From the NCBI GenBank assembly GCA_022822495.1, contig JAJEBQ010000054.1:1-64000 (forward strand): a stretch of DNA of 64,000 nt. The letters are read 5' to 3'. This document shows positions 18,789 to 26,930 of the stretch, one piece after another; the stretch's first letter is position 1, and each line of letters opens with the position of its first letter. This stretch comes from Paracoccaceae bacterium. Lineage in GTDB: Bacteria; Pseudomonadota; Alphaproteobacteria; Rhodobacterales; Rhodobacteraceae. The notes under the pieces are model-generated. The model worked only from the letters and a program-made list of their open reading frames with translations. It was not told the DNA's origin and searched no databases. The translations under genes were made by a program, and so were the position numbers.

Positions 18789-19565
18789 TTAACCAGTATA
18801 AAACAACACTATGGACATTAAGATTCCTATTTCGGTTAGTTGTTGGACTGTTCCCAAAACATCGCCAGTTTGTCCATGTAAAAGCTTCTTGGCAAAGTAG
18901 TATATTGGTATGGTGATAAGCAATCCCGATACGACCGGTAAAAATCCAATTGGGCCGAGGAAAATGAATATCGGGATGAGTGAAATGAGAACACAAATTC
19001 CAACCGACCACAATGGAATATTACCGATGGCTGACGACAAGCCACTCCTTCTGGCATTGGGAAGAATTTTCATAAAGGGCACAATTGCTACTCTCGAAGT
19101 GGTACAAACTACAACCAGTGGACTTATAAGGAATCCACTTTCGAAGAGAATTTTCAAAAGAATCCATCGCATAAGTAGGGTAAGTATCAATGCTAATACA
19201 CCAAAGACGCCTATTCGGCTATCCTTCATGATTTCCAGCCTCTTTTCAGGCGTTCTTCCTCCCCAAAGCCCATCACAGGTATCAGCCAGACCGTCCTCAT
19301 GAAAACCTCCGGTTGATACGACAAGCAAGGCAAGAATAAGGAGAGCGGAGATCTCGGGAGGAAGAACAAGGGAATTTAAAACTTCCGCACAAATTCCTGT
19401 AAATAGGCCGATTAATATACCAATGACTGGCCAAGCCCAAACAGTCTTACCTAACGAAATGTCGTGCTTATGAGAAGTGACTGGAAACCTCGTAAAGAGT
19501 CCAAGTGAAACCGTCAGATGAACGAAAATAATTTTTGGTAAACGAAGTAAATTCATTATAGACAA
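18789..19565 (-). CDS. cobS: adenosylcobinamide-GDP ribazoletransferase
   Basis: CobS joins alpha-ribazole to adenosylcobinamide-GDP to complete cobalamin. The 258-residue membrane protein has several hydrophobic segments and the family blocks FTRFPV, then STGGFHEDGLADTCDGLWGG, where the acidic residues bind metal and substrate. KDSRIGVFGVLAL and the C-terminal GQTGDVLGTVQQLTEI are typical. It is divergent from cobT across 65 bases, a common pairing of the two last steps. No cobalamin riboswitch fits in that gap. Confidence 0.95.
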   Translation of the reverse strand: MSIMNLLRLPKIIFVHLTVSLGLFTRFPVTSHKHDISLGKTVWAWPVIGILIGLFTGICAEVLNSLVLPPEISALLILALLVVSTGGFHEDGLADTCDGLWGGRTPEKRLEIMKDSRIGVFGVLALILTLLMRWILLKILFESGFLISPLVVVCTTSRVAIVPFMKILPNARRSGLSSAIGNIPLWSVGICVLISLIPIFIFLGPIGFLPVVSGLLITIPIYYFAKKLLHGQTGDVLGTVQQLTEIGILMSIVLFYTG

Positions 19566-19630
19566 AACATTTCAAAGAGGTCTTAAATCCAATTTGGCTC
19601 ATTTATTAGAAGAGGTAAAGAAATTAAAGC

Positions 19631-20668
19631 ATGAATAGGGACATTTTTAAACATTCGGACCATGATCTGGAACAATTTATTCACACAGCTCGGAAAAATC
19701 TTCTGGAGCCAAATCCTGCCTTTCGATTGGCAGCAGAGAGCAGAAACAAAGAATTAACAAAGCCTTCAGGATCTTTGGGGAGGCTCGAAGAATTGGCCCT
19801 GTGGTATGCCGGTTGGCAAGGAGCAGAAAAAAAAGACCTTGAATCGGTCCTGGTTACTATTTTTGCAGGAAACCATGGAGTTGCCCGAAATGGTGTGTCA
19901 GCCTTTCCTACTGAGGTTACCAGTCAAATGGTTGCGAATTTCAAGCAGGGTGGAGCAGCCATTAATCAACTTGCAAGCCTCTTTCCCTGTACCCTGAAAA
20001 CCATACCGATCGCTTTGGATCGCCCAACCGAAGATTTTACCTGTAAGGAGGCGATGACCAAGGAAGATTTTGCCAAGGCTTTTTTCATTGGTTTTGATTC
20101 TGTTGATGAGGACTATGATCTGGTTATTCCCGGTGAGATGGGAATCGGGAATACAACTTCGGCTGCGGCAGTAGCTGCTGCGCTGTTTGAAGGTGATACC
20201 GCGACATGGACAGGGAAAGGAACCGGTATAAATAATGAGCAATTGAGTCAAAAAATCGAGGTTATAAACAAGGGTCTTGATTGCCATAAAAAGGTGCTTG
20301 ATTCTCCACTTGAAATATTGCGGTGTTTGGGAGGTAGGGAAATGGCTGCTTTAGCCGGTTCCATATTAAGTGCCCGGGTCCAAGGTATTCCTGTTATTTT
20401 AGACGGATTTATTTGTACATCGGTTGCGGCCGTATTATACCAATTGGACACAAGGTTATTGGACCATGTCGTGGCTGGTCATTGTTCGGCAGAAAATGCC
20501 CATGGCAAATTATTGAAGGAGTTGCAACTTGTCCCTTTACTGGAATTGGATATGAGACTCGGGGAGGCATCAGGTGCCAGTGTGGCTGTGCATATTTTAC
20601 GAGCAGCAATAAAGTGTTATGGAGGTATGGCAACGTTCGCGGAAGCGATGGTGGCAAATAAAAATTAG
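19631..20668 (+). CDS. cobT: nicotinate-nucleotide--dimethylbenzimidazole phosphoribosyltransferase
   Basis: CobT activates the lower ligand base to alpha-ribazole phosphate. The 345-residue protein shows KPSGSLGRLEELALWYAGWQ, FAGNHGVARNGVSAFPTEVT, GEMGIGNTTSAAAVAAALF and the C-terminal LDMRLGEASGA loop with the catalytic glutamate region. It ends 13 bases before the convergent antiporter gene. Together with cobS it provides the final steps of cobalamin assembly or salvage and could serve the cobalamin-dependent dehalogenase located 2.3 kb downstream. Confidence 0.95.
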   Translation: MNRDIFKHSDHDLEQFIHTARKNLLEPNPAFRLAAESRNKELTKPSGSLGRLEELALWYAGWQGAEKKDLESVLVTIFAGNHGVARNGVSAFPTEVTSQMVANFKQGGAAINQLASLFPCTLKTIPIALDRPTEDFTCKEAMTKEDFAKAFFIGFDSVDEDYDLVIPGEMGIGNTTSAAAVAAALFEGDTATWTGKGTGINNEQLSQKIEVINKGLDCHKKVLDSPLEILRCLGGREMAALAGSILSARVQGIPVILDGFICTSVAAVLYQLDTRLLDHVVAGHCSAENAHGKLLKELQLVPLLELDMRLGEASGASVAVHILRAAIKCYGGMATFAEAMVANKN

Positions 20669-20681
20669 AAAATCGCAGCTT

Positions 20682-22709
20682 TTATTCCTTTGAATTGGAA
20701 TATTCGTCATGATCAATGATTTCGCCCGTGACTGGTGTAATTTCAGACTCAACAATAACATCCACTGTTTCCGTTTCATCAACCGAAGCCATGTCGCTAA
20801 CGGACATCTGGTTATGGGTTTGATCATCTGGGGGAGATTCTTCTCTAGTGGGAAGGTCTTCCTTCGGTATACCAATTGATGAGTCAATGGATCTATTCAA
20901 GTCTCGAACCTTGTTTATAAAGGCTTGATTTTGCTCAAGTGGAATGTCTGGATTCCAAACAGCTGCAAGTTCCCGGGTTGCTCTGCGATTGAACTTGAAA
21001 AATCCCCGAGTCCGAATGTGAGCTTCATCTTCAGGTATACCCATTCTTTGCAAGACATATCTGCCAGCCCTTAATGAACTGTCAAAAGTCTCCCTAACAA
21101 TCTGGCTTGCCCCAGCCTGATACAACTCAAAGACATGCTGTCTATCCTTTGCTCTGGCAATGATGAAGAGTTCCGGGCGTTTTCGTCTGGCGTATTGAAC
21201 TATTTCGGTAATATGGTCTTTCTTATCTATAGCAACGACAAGTACTTCGGCATTTGCCAAACCGGCTGATTCAATTAACTCCGGCCTGGTGGGGTCACCA
21301 AGGAAAGCCTTGTAACCGAGTGTACGCATGAGTTTGATGACTTTATAATTGTTGTCCAAAACCGTGGTTTTGAAGCCGTTGGCTGCTGTCACATCATTTA
21401 CTATCTCGCCAAACCTACCTACCCCGGCTATGATAATTTCACCCTGTTCGGAAATTTCTTCAGCGAGAGGGTCGCCTTCAATACCTTTTTTTCTGGCAAT
21501 ATACTCATAGGCGATAAACAAGGCGGGGGTCAGGACCATGGACATTGTAACCACCAGGGTAAAAATACTTTCTTGATTCCGTACAATTACACCCGTTTGT
21601 GACATGAACTGCAAAAGGATAAAGGCAAACTCTCCACCTTGTGCTAATCCCAGGACGAATAACCACTTGTCCCGACTTCTTATTCTGAATATCAACGAAA
21701 TACAGTAAAGAACACCAACCTTTATGGCGATCAGACCGAAAGTTAAAACAAATATCAATAACAGATTCTGGTAAAGCGTTAGAAAGTTGATCCCCGAACC
21801 GACGGTTATGAAAAAAAGTCCTAGAAACAACCCTTTGAAGGGTTCAATGTGCGAACGCATTTCATGGCGAAACTCCGAGGTGGCAAGGACAACACCGGCC
21901 AGGAATGTTCCCAAAGCAGGAGAAAATCCAACGAGGGTCATGAGAAGAGACGCAAAAACAACGACAAAAAGTGTCGCAGCTGTTGAAATTTCAATCAATC
22001 CAGATGAGCTGATGTAATGGAACATCGGGCGGACAATAAAGTATCCAAAGGCGATAACCAAAACGATTGAAATAAGGGTTAGACCTGCACTTCCCCAGGG
22101 TGGAAGCTGTTCTATCAAAGTCAGGGCAATCCCCAACCCTTCCTCACTACCAGCGGAGTGCCCACCGTGTGATGCGGTGTCAGCATTTGAAGTCGGATTT
22201 GATGCCAGTAGAGGGATGACGATGAGCATCGGAATAAAGGCGACATCCTGGGTCAGAAGAACGGAAAGGGTGGATCTCCCTCCTTCGGTTTGAGTCAAAC
22301 CTTTCTCCGAAAGAGTTTGCAAAACCATGGCTGTTGAGGAGAGAGAAAAAGCCAGACCCAAGGCGATACTTTCGCCGGTATCATATCCCAATAATTTGCA
22401 AGCGAGGGCCAATGGGATTGTTGTCAAGGTAATCTGTAATCCTCCAAGTCCAAGGAGTTTAGTTCGCAATTGCCACAGCTGCTTTGGTTCTAATTCCAAT
22501 CCAATGACAAAAAGGAGCATTATGATTCCAAACTCGGCAACACCATGTAAATCGGAAAAACCGGAACCAAGAAGGAGATTGATCTGTCCGATAATGACTC
22601 CAGCGATTAGGTATCCAAGAACCGATCCAAGACCCCACCTTTTGGCTAAGGGGACAGCAATGACTGCTGCTGCAAGATAAATTGTCGCTTGGAATAGGAA
22701 ATTATCCAC
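20682..22709 (-). CDS. monovalent cation:proton antiporter-2, Kef-type with RCK domain
   Basis: The 675-residue protein has an N-terminal Na+/H+ exchanger domain of about 12 membrane segments, with GSVLGYLIAGVIIGQ, FVIGLELEP, LSSTAMVLQTLSEKG and SPALGTFLAGVVLA. A TrkA-N/RCK domain follows (IIIAGVGRFGEIV, about 415-427; FLGDPTRPELIESAGL). The tail of about 90 residues is acidic and poorly conserved. This matches KefB/KefC-like antiporters that export K+ in exchange for H+. No KefF/KefG ancillary quinone oxidoreductase is adjacent. A His/Gly-rich loop (SHGGHSAGSE) interrupts the membrane domain at about residue 180. Confidence 0.92.
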   Translation of the reverse strand: MDNFLFQATIYLAAAVIAVPLAKRWGLGSVLGYLIAGVIIGQINLLLGSGFSDLHGVAEFGIIMLLFVIGLELEPKQLWQLRTKLLGLGGLQITLTTIPLALACKLLGYDTGESIALGLAFSLSSTAMVLQTLSEKGLTQTEGGRSTLSVLLTQDVAFIPMLIVIPLLASNPTSNADTASHGGHSAGSEEGLGIALTLIEQLPPWGSAGLTLISIVLVIAFGYFIVRPMFHYISSSGLIEISTAATLFVVVFASLLMTLVGFSPALGTFLAGVVLATSEFRHEMRSHIEPFKGLFLGLFFITVGSGINFLTLYQNLLLIFVLTFGLIAIKVGVLYCISLIFRIRSRDKWLFVLGLAQGGEFAFILLQFMSQTGVIVRNQESIFTLVVTMSMVLTPALFIAYEYIARKKGIEGDPLAEEISEQGEIIIAGVGRFGEIVNDVTAANGFKTTVLDNNYKVIKLMRTLGYKAFLGDPTRPELIESAGLANAEVLVVAIDKKDHITEIVQYARRKRPELFIIARAKDRQHVFELYQAGASQIVRETFDSSLRAGRYVLQRMGIPEDEAHIRTRGFFKFNRRATRELAAVWNPDIPLEQNQAFINKVRDLNRSIDSSIGIPKEDLPTREESPPDDQTHNQMSVSDMASVDETETVDVIVESEITPVTGEIIDHDEYSNSKE

Positions 22710-22884
22710 GCACCAAACTCCATGCCGGAGAGTGCAATGGGGTTGTGAAAATGGTGTGCATTAGTATTTTAAGTTGAAGAAAATAACAATCCATTGAAAC
22801 AATATAATTAAAAATTCGTGTGATATTACAAAATAATTTGATGGCTGAGCTATCGCATGGACAAATACTCGGAATGATCTCCTC

Positions 22885-22903
22885 AATCATTTTATTAATG
22901 ATT
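22885..22903. promoter_or_regulatory. inverted repeat upstream of the dehalogenase gene (possible operator)
   Basis: AATCATT (22885-22891) and AATGATT (22897-22903) form a perfect 7-bp inverted repeat with 5 bases between. It lies 62 bases before the dehalogenase start, in the region shared with the divergent antiporter. The arms do not match the TTGAT-N4-ATCAA core of FNR/CRP sites, so the regulator is unknown. In AT-rich DNA such a repeat can arise by chance. Confidence 0.35.
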
Positions 22904-22965
22904 AACCAAAAGATATTGCCATTGATGATCGATAAGCTTAGCCATATCTCGGTGAAACAATATTC

Positions 22966-25900
22966 ATGAAGTTGTTTTCAACACGAAAGAGACCATTCCA
23001 TCTCGGAATGTTCCCGCTGGAGACCTTAATACGAACGGATGATCTCCCGGACCTTTCTTCCGTTCCTGCAATGACACCCCTTGCTTTTAATGACAGTAAT
23101 CCTGAATCAATCTCACATGCAATAGCCAGATTTTTGGCCCTTATGGACACGGTCAGAGATGGTAACAAGAATTCCATCAAGGCTGAGATTCCTGGTAACA
23201 TTGTGAAGAGATCAAATCATTTGAAGGCAGCAAGCTATTATTTTGATGCCTCCATGGTGGGAATAACAAAGCTCCAGAGTTCCCATCAATTGGCCAACCC
23301 TATCAGAAACCCCATGATTGAAGGCATTCGTACAGAATTGGAAGATGGTCAACCAGCCACCTATGCCGCTGGTGTTGATGCTATTTACGCAGATATTCTG
23401 GAGGCTACCAAGAAGAAGTTTCAGGATATTTCGACCCACAAATCAGCCTTGGTCTTTCTAATTGAATTTACGCGAGAACCTACCTCGGATGAAAAGGGAA
23501 CAGAATGGATAATTGGAACCCAGAGGGAAAGGGCGGCCTTATTAACGGCGAACGTATCAGTTGTTATTGCAAATTACCTTCGCTTACTGGGATATTCTGC
23601 CCGTAGCCACTCCCAAACGACTACAGAGGTCGACCTGAACAGATTAGCTGTCTCATCGGGACTGTGTCTTGTCCAGAATGGAAAATTATCCAATCCCTTC
23701 CTACGGCAGGAATTTGGCCTTGCGGCCGTAACGACTGATTTGGAACTGCAACCGGATGCACCACTTTATGAAAATGGTAATGGTCAGCATGCCAAGGGAA
23801 GGAAACTATCCTGGCAACTTGGGGTTGGTACAGGGCGAAGCAAGGGGACAAGTTTACCATACAAGGGCCGTGAGTTTAGATTAGGCCCGCATCCCTTCGA
23901 GAGTTTAAAGCGAGTGGAAACTCCAACGACTTTTATTGATGAAGAGCGTGTACCTAGGTTTCCCAAGCGCGCAGATTTTTTTGCCCGGGCATTGTTTGGG
24001 GATATGGGCAAATCTGTTCAGGAGGCAGCAAAGGGTGGATTTTATGTTATGAAAAGCCCCATTGGTGCCTGCGCCCGAAGGGCCTTGGGTGCATTATTAC
24101 TTCTTCAGTTTGGTGAAGCAAGGGGGGCCGTAAGCGAAAGCACTAAAAATCCAGAAGTCAATGCTGCGAATATTAAGGCTGCTTGTTATTACCTGTCAAC
24201 AGACGCAGTTGGGTTGTCGAGAGTTCCCAAATGGGCGTATTATTCGCACGATTCTGGTGGAAATGAACTTAAGCCATACCATAAAAATGCTATTTCCATG
24301 TTGTTTGACCAAGGCTATGAAACCATGGAGGGGGCATCAGGAGATGATTGGATATCCGTTGCTCAGTCCATGCGAGCTTACCTCAGATTTTCTCTGATTG
24401 GAGGTGTTATAGCCGAACAAATCCGAAGGCTCGGTTATTCGGCAAGGGTTCATTCAGTCTTGGATAGTGAGGTTATGCAACCCCCACTGCTATTGCTTTC
24501 AGGGCTGGGCGAAGTCAGTCGTATAGGCGAAGTGATTCTAAATCCTTTTTTGGGACCCAGGCTAAAGGCTGGAGCGGTAACCACATCAATGCCGATGGCA
24601 CATGATAAACCTATAGATTTTGGTCTTCAAAAGTTTTGTCAGTCGTGCAACAAATGTGCAAGGGAATGCCCGTCAGGAGCCATAACCGCAGGTCCAAAAC
24701 TCATGTATAACGGGTATGAAATATGGAAATCCGATGCCGAAAAATGTACCAGATACCGGTTGACCAATTCAGCCGGTGGCATGTGCGGAAGGTGTATGAA
24801 AACTTGCCCCTGGAATCTTGAGGGTTTGTTCGCTGAGGCACCTTTTAGATGGGTTGCTTCGAATATTCCTGTTTTAGCCAAATCATTGGCCAAACTTGAT
24901 GATTTTGTAGGTCGGGGGGATATTAATCCCATCAAAAAATGGTGGTGGGATATTGAGCTTGATCGTTCTTCCGGTCAATATGTTAAAGCTAAAGCAACTC
25001 ATGAAAGAGGGTTGAGCAAGGATCTTGACTTGCAATATGAGAATCAAACCCTGGCGGTTTATCCTGCTGACGAAATGCCAAAACCATATCCGATTGTCCA
25101 GCCATTGAACAGGGAAGAGGGGATAAAAAGGTATAAACAACTTTTGACACCAGAGCAATATCAAAAGCAATTGAAGTTGAATAATACCAGTAATTTGGCC
25201 CCACAACCATCAAAGCTGGTTGGAGAACCTCCCGTAATCCAAGTTCAGGTTAGGGAAAGAAAAGACTATTCCAACGAACAATTCAAGGTAGAATTAACCA
25301 GAAAGGATGGAAGTCCTTTACCTGAATTTTCTGCAGGCTCGCATGTTGATGTTGTCATCGCGCCTGAATTTCAAAGACAATTCTCCCTCGCCGGCGATCC
25401 AAAAGATAATTCAAAGTACATCCTTGGTGTGCAGAATGAAGTGGAGGGAAGAGGGGGGTCCAACCTTATGTACCGCGTTTTCAGGAAGGGGCGAAAGACA
25501 CATATTTCGCATCCGAGAAATCATTTTCAACTTGATCCCAATGGCAGCCGCTATTTTCTGATGGCGGGTGGTATAGGGGTGACGCCATTAATATCAATGG
25601 CACATGAATTGCATCGTTTAGGGAAAACTTTCGAGTTGCATTACAGCATTAGAGACCATGAAGCGTATGCTTTTTCACAGGAACTGCAGGAAGTTGTTTG
25701 GACTTCTTCGATCAAATATTATTTTTCCGACCTTAACTCCCGTGCCAATCTTGGTCAAATCTTGCCACCCTATCAAAAAGGGTTTCACCTTTATGTATGT
25801 GGAAGCGAGCGATATATGAACTCGGTTATGAGTGAGGCAACTCAAAAGGGTTGGCCAGAGGAGTCTTTGGTCCAAGAGTTCTTTGTAGTTCCTGAACCTC

Positions 25901-26181
25901 CTGAACGAGAAAACCATCCCTTTAAGTTGAACCTGGCCAAAAGTTCAATGGTTGTACCTGTTTCTGCTGATGAAACAGCGTTGGAAGCTTTGGCCAAAAA
26001 AGGGATTATTGTTGACACAAAATGTTCTGATGGAATATGCGGGGTATGCCATGTGAATTACCTGGAAGGTAATATTGATCACAGGGATTATGTTCTTTCG
26101 AAAAAAGAAAGAAATAAGAAAATGCTTCTGTGCTGTTCAAGAGCAGTTTCCAAAGATGAAACGATCACCATAAATTTGTAA
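22966..26181 (+). CDS. rdhA: self-sufficient cobalamin-dependent reductive dehalogenase (RdhA-oxidoreductase fusion)
   Basis: The 1071-residue protein has two joined parts. Residues 1-650 are an RdhA catalytic part. It contains two related halves (LRLLGYSARSHS near 210 and IRRLGYSARVHS near 490), then two Fe-S motifs: CQSCNKCARECPSGA (from Cys 558) and a second with CGRCMKTCPWN (about 607). Residues about 760-990 are a ferredoxin-reductase-like part with RQFSLAG for flavin and AGGIGVTPL (about 866) for NAD(P)H. The last 60 residues bind [2Fe-2S]: CSDGICGVC (from Cys 1020), then CC. There is no Tat signal or RdhB anchor, unlike respiratory enzymes. This is the catabolic, NADPH-dependent architecture described for BhbA and the Nitratireductor RdhA. 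The likely substrate class is a halogenated phenol or similar, but the actual one is unknown. Confidence 0.93.
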   Translation: MKLFSTRKRPFHLGMFPLETLIRTDDLPDLSSVPAMTPLAFNDSNPESISHAIARFLALMDTVRDGNKNSIKAEIPGNIVKRSNHLKAASYYFDASMVGITKLQSSHQLANPIRNPMIEGIRTELEDGQPATYAAGVDAIYADILEATKKKFQDISTHKSALVFLIEFTREPTSDEKGTEWIIGTQRERAALLTANVSVVIANYLRLLGYSARSHSQTTTEVDLNRLAVSSGLCLVQNGKLSNPFLRQEFGLAAVTTDLELQPDAPLYENGNGQHAKGRKLSWQLGVGTGRSKGTSLPYKGREFRLGPHPFESLKRVETPTTFIDEERVPRFPKRADFFARALFGDMGKSVQEAAKGGFYVMKSPIGACARRALGALLLLQFGEARGAVSESTKNPEVNAANIKAACYYLSTDAVGLSRVPKWAYYSHDSGGNELKPYHKNAISMLFDQGYETMEGASGDDWISVAQSMRAYLRFSLIGGVIAEQIRRLGYSARVHSVLDSEVMQPPLLLLSGLGEVSRIGEVILNPFLGPRLKAGAVTTSMPMAHDKPIDFGLQKFCQSCNKCARECPSGAITAGPKLMYNGYEIWKSDAEKCTRYRLTNSAGGMCGRCMKTCPWNLEGLFAEAPFRWVASNIPVLAKSLAKLDDFVGRGDINPIKKWWWDIELDRSSGQYVKAKATHERGLSKDLDLQYENQTLAVYPADEMPKPYPIVQPLNREEGIKRYKQLLTPEQYQKQLKLNNTSNLAPQPSKLVGEPPVIQVQVRERKDYSNEQFKVELTRKDGSPLPEFSAGSHVDVVIAPEFQRQFSLAGDPKDNSKYILGVQNEVEGRGGSNLMYRVFRKGRKTHISHPRNHFQLDPNGSRYFLMAGGIGVTPLISMAHELHRLGKTFELHYSIRDHEAYAFSQELQEVVWTSSIKYYFSDLNSRANLGQILPPYQKGFHLYVCGSERYMNSVMSEATQKGWPEESLVQEFFVVPEPPERENHPFKLNLAKSSMVVPVSADETALEALAKKGIIVDTKCSDGICGVCHVNYLEGNIDHRDYVLSKKERNKKMLLCCSRAVSKDETITINL

Positions 26182-26388
26182 TCAAATTGAAACTCAAAAT
26201 AATATTTGGTTTCTAATCACAATTGGCACGTTCGTTGCTAACACAGTTTTCAAATTGTTACCAGTGTAGTGGAGCTATCGTAGAAGTGATTTCAACGCAT
26301 GATGACAACCTAGATGTCTACTAAAATCTCTTTCATTTCCATTAAGCCAAGTATTATCAACATATCATTTCAAGCGAATATGACTTGA

Positions 26389-26409
26389 CAGTATTTCATG
26401 TAAATACTG
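26389..26409. other. 8-bp inverted repeat between convergent genes
   Basis: CAGTATTT (26389-26396) and AAATACTG (26402-26409) form a perfect hairpin with a 5-base loop. It lies between the dehalogenase end and the PIN gene end. No T run follows on either strand, so it may be a factor-assisted terminator or an operator relic. Confidence 0.4.
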
Positions 26410-26457
26410 GAAACCTGACCTCATGACACCATCCTTGATGCTTTTGTAGTTATTTGT

Positions 26458-26929
26458 TCAAATTTCACAATAGGCGTTGTCAAGGAGTTTACGTTGAGAC
26501 TTACTGAAGGATCCGGTTGATTGGTCTGTTTTATATATTTTACCACGGTTACCGGTAATTATATTATTATTCTTGAAGTCATCTATGAGTAATTGATCAT
26601 GGGTATAAAGAAGATGTGCTCCAGAGACTAATGCCAATGCCAGAACGTGTAGATCATTAGACTTATGATTTCCTTCAAGCTTCAAACGATTTTCTTCTTT
26701 GCAAACCGTTGATTTTGAAATTCTTAACCTTACCATTTCTTATCGCTTCGCTTAACCATAACTCAAATTTGTTAGAGCCTTTACACAACTCAAAAGTAAG
26801 TTTTCCGCCAACAACCAATTCAACTTTTCTCTTGTTTATGTAATCCAAAAACTTTGTTGCCGCTTCCATGCGGTCTTTTGGATTAAGAAACAAAAGTCCT
26901 ACTACGCTGGTGTCAATGATAACGCACAT
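26458..26929 (-). pseudogene. PIN-domain nuclease, frameshifted at an A4 run
   Basis: The first frame (ATG 26929) has the PIN start MCVIIDTSVVGLLFLN with the first catalytic aspartate, then ELVVGGKLTFELCKGSNKF with an acidic residue. It stops at 26675. The shifted frame continues KSTVCKEENRLKLEG, NDLHVLALALVSGAHLLYTH and DQLLIDDFKN, supplying the remaining PIN aspartates, and ends at 26458. The frames join at the T run 26713-26716 (A run on the coding strand), where one extra base explains the break. Joined, the protein is about 156 residues, normal for PIN ribonucleases. Its start lies one base after the ATPase stop, so the two form a tight operon and probably act together. Confidence 0.78.
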
Positions 26930-26930
26930 T

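Noticed and set aside
19566..19630. Cobalamin riboswitch between cobS and cobT
   Set aside because: The 65-base gap is too short and has no adenosylcobalamin-box sequence.
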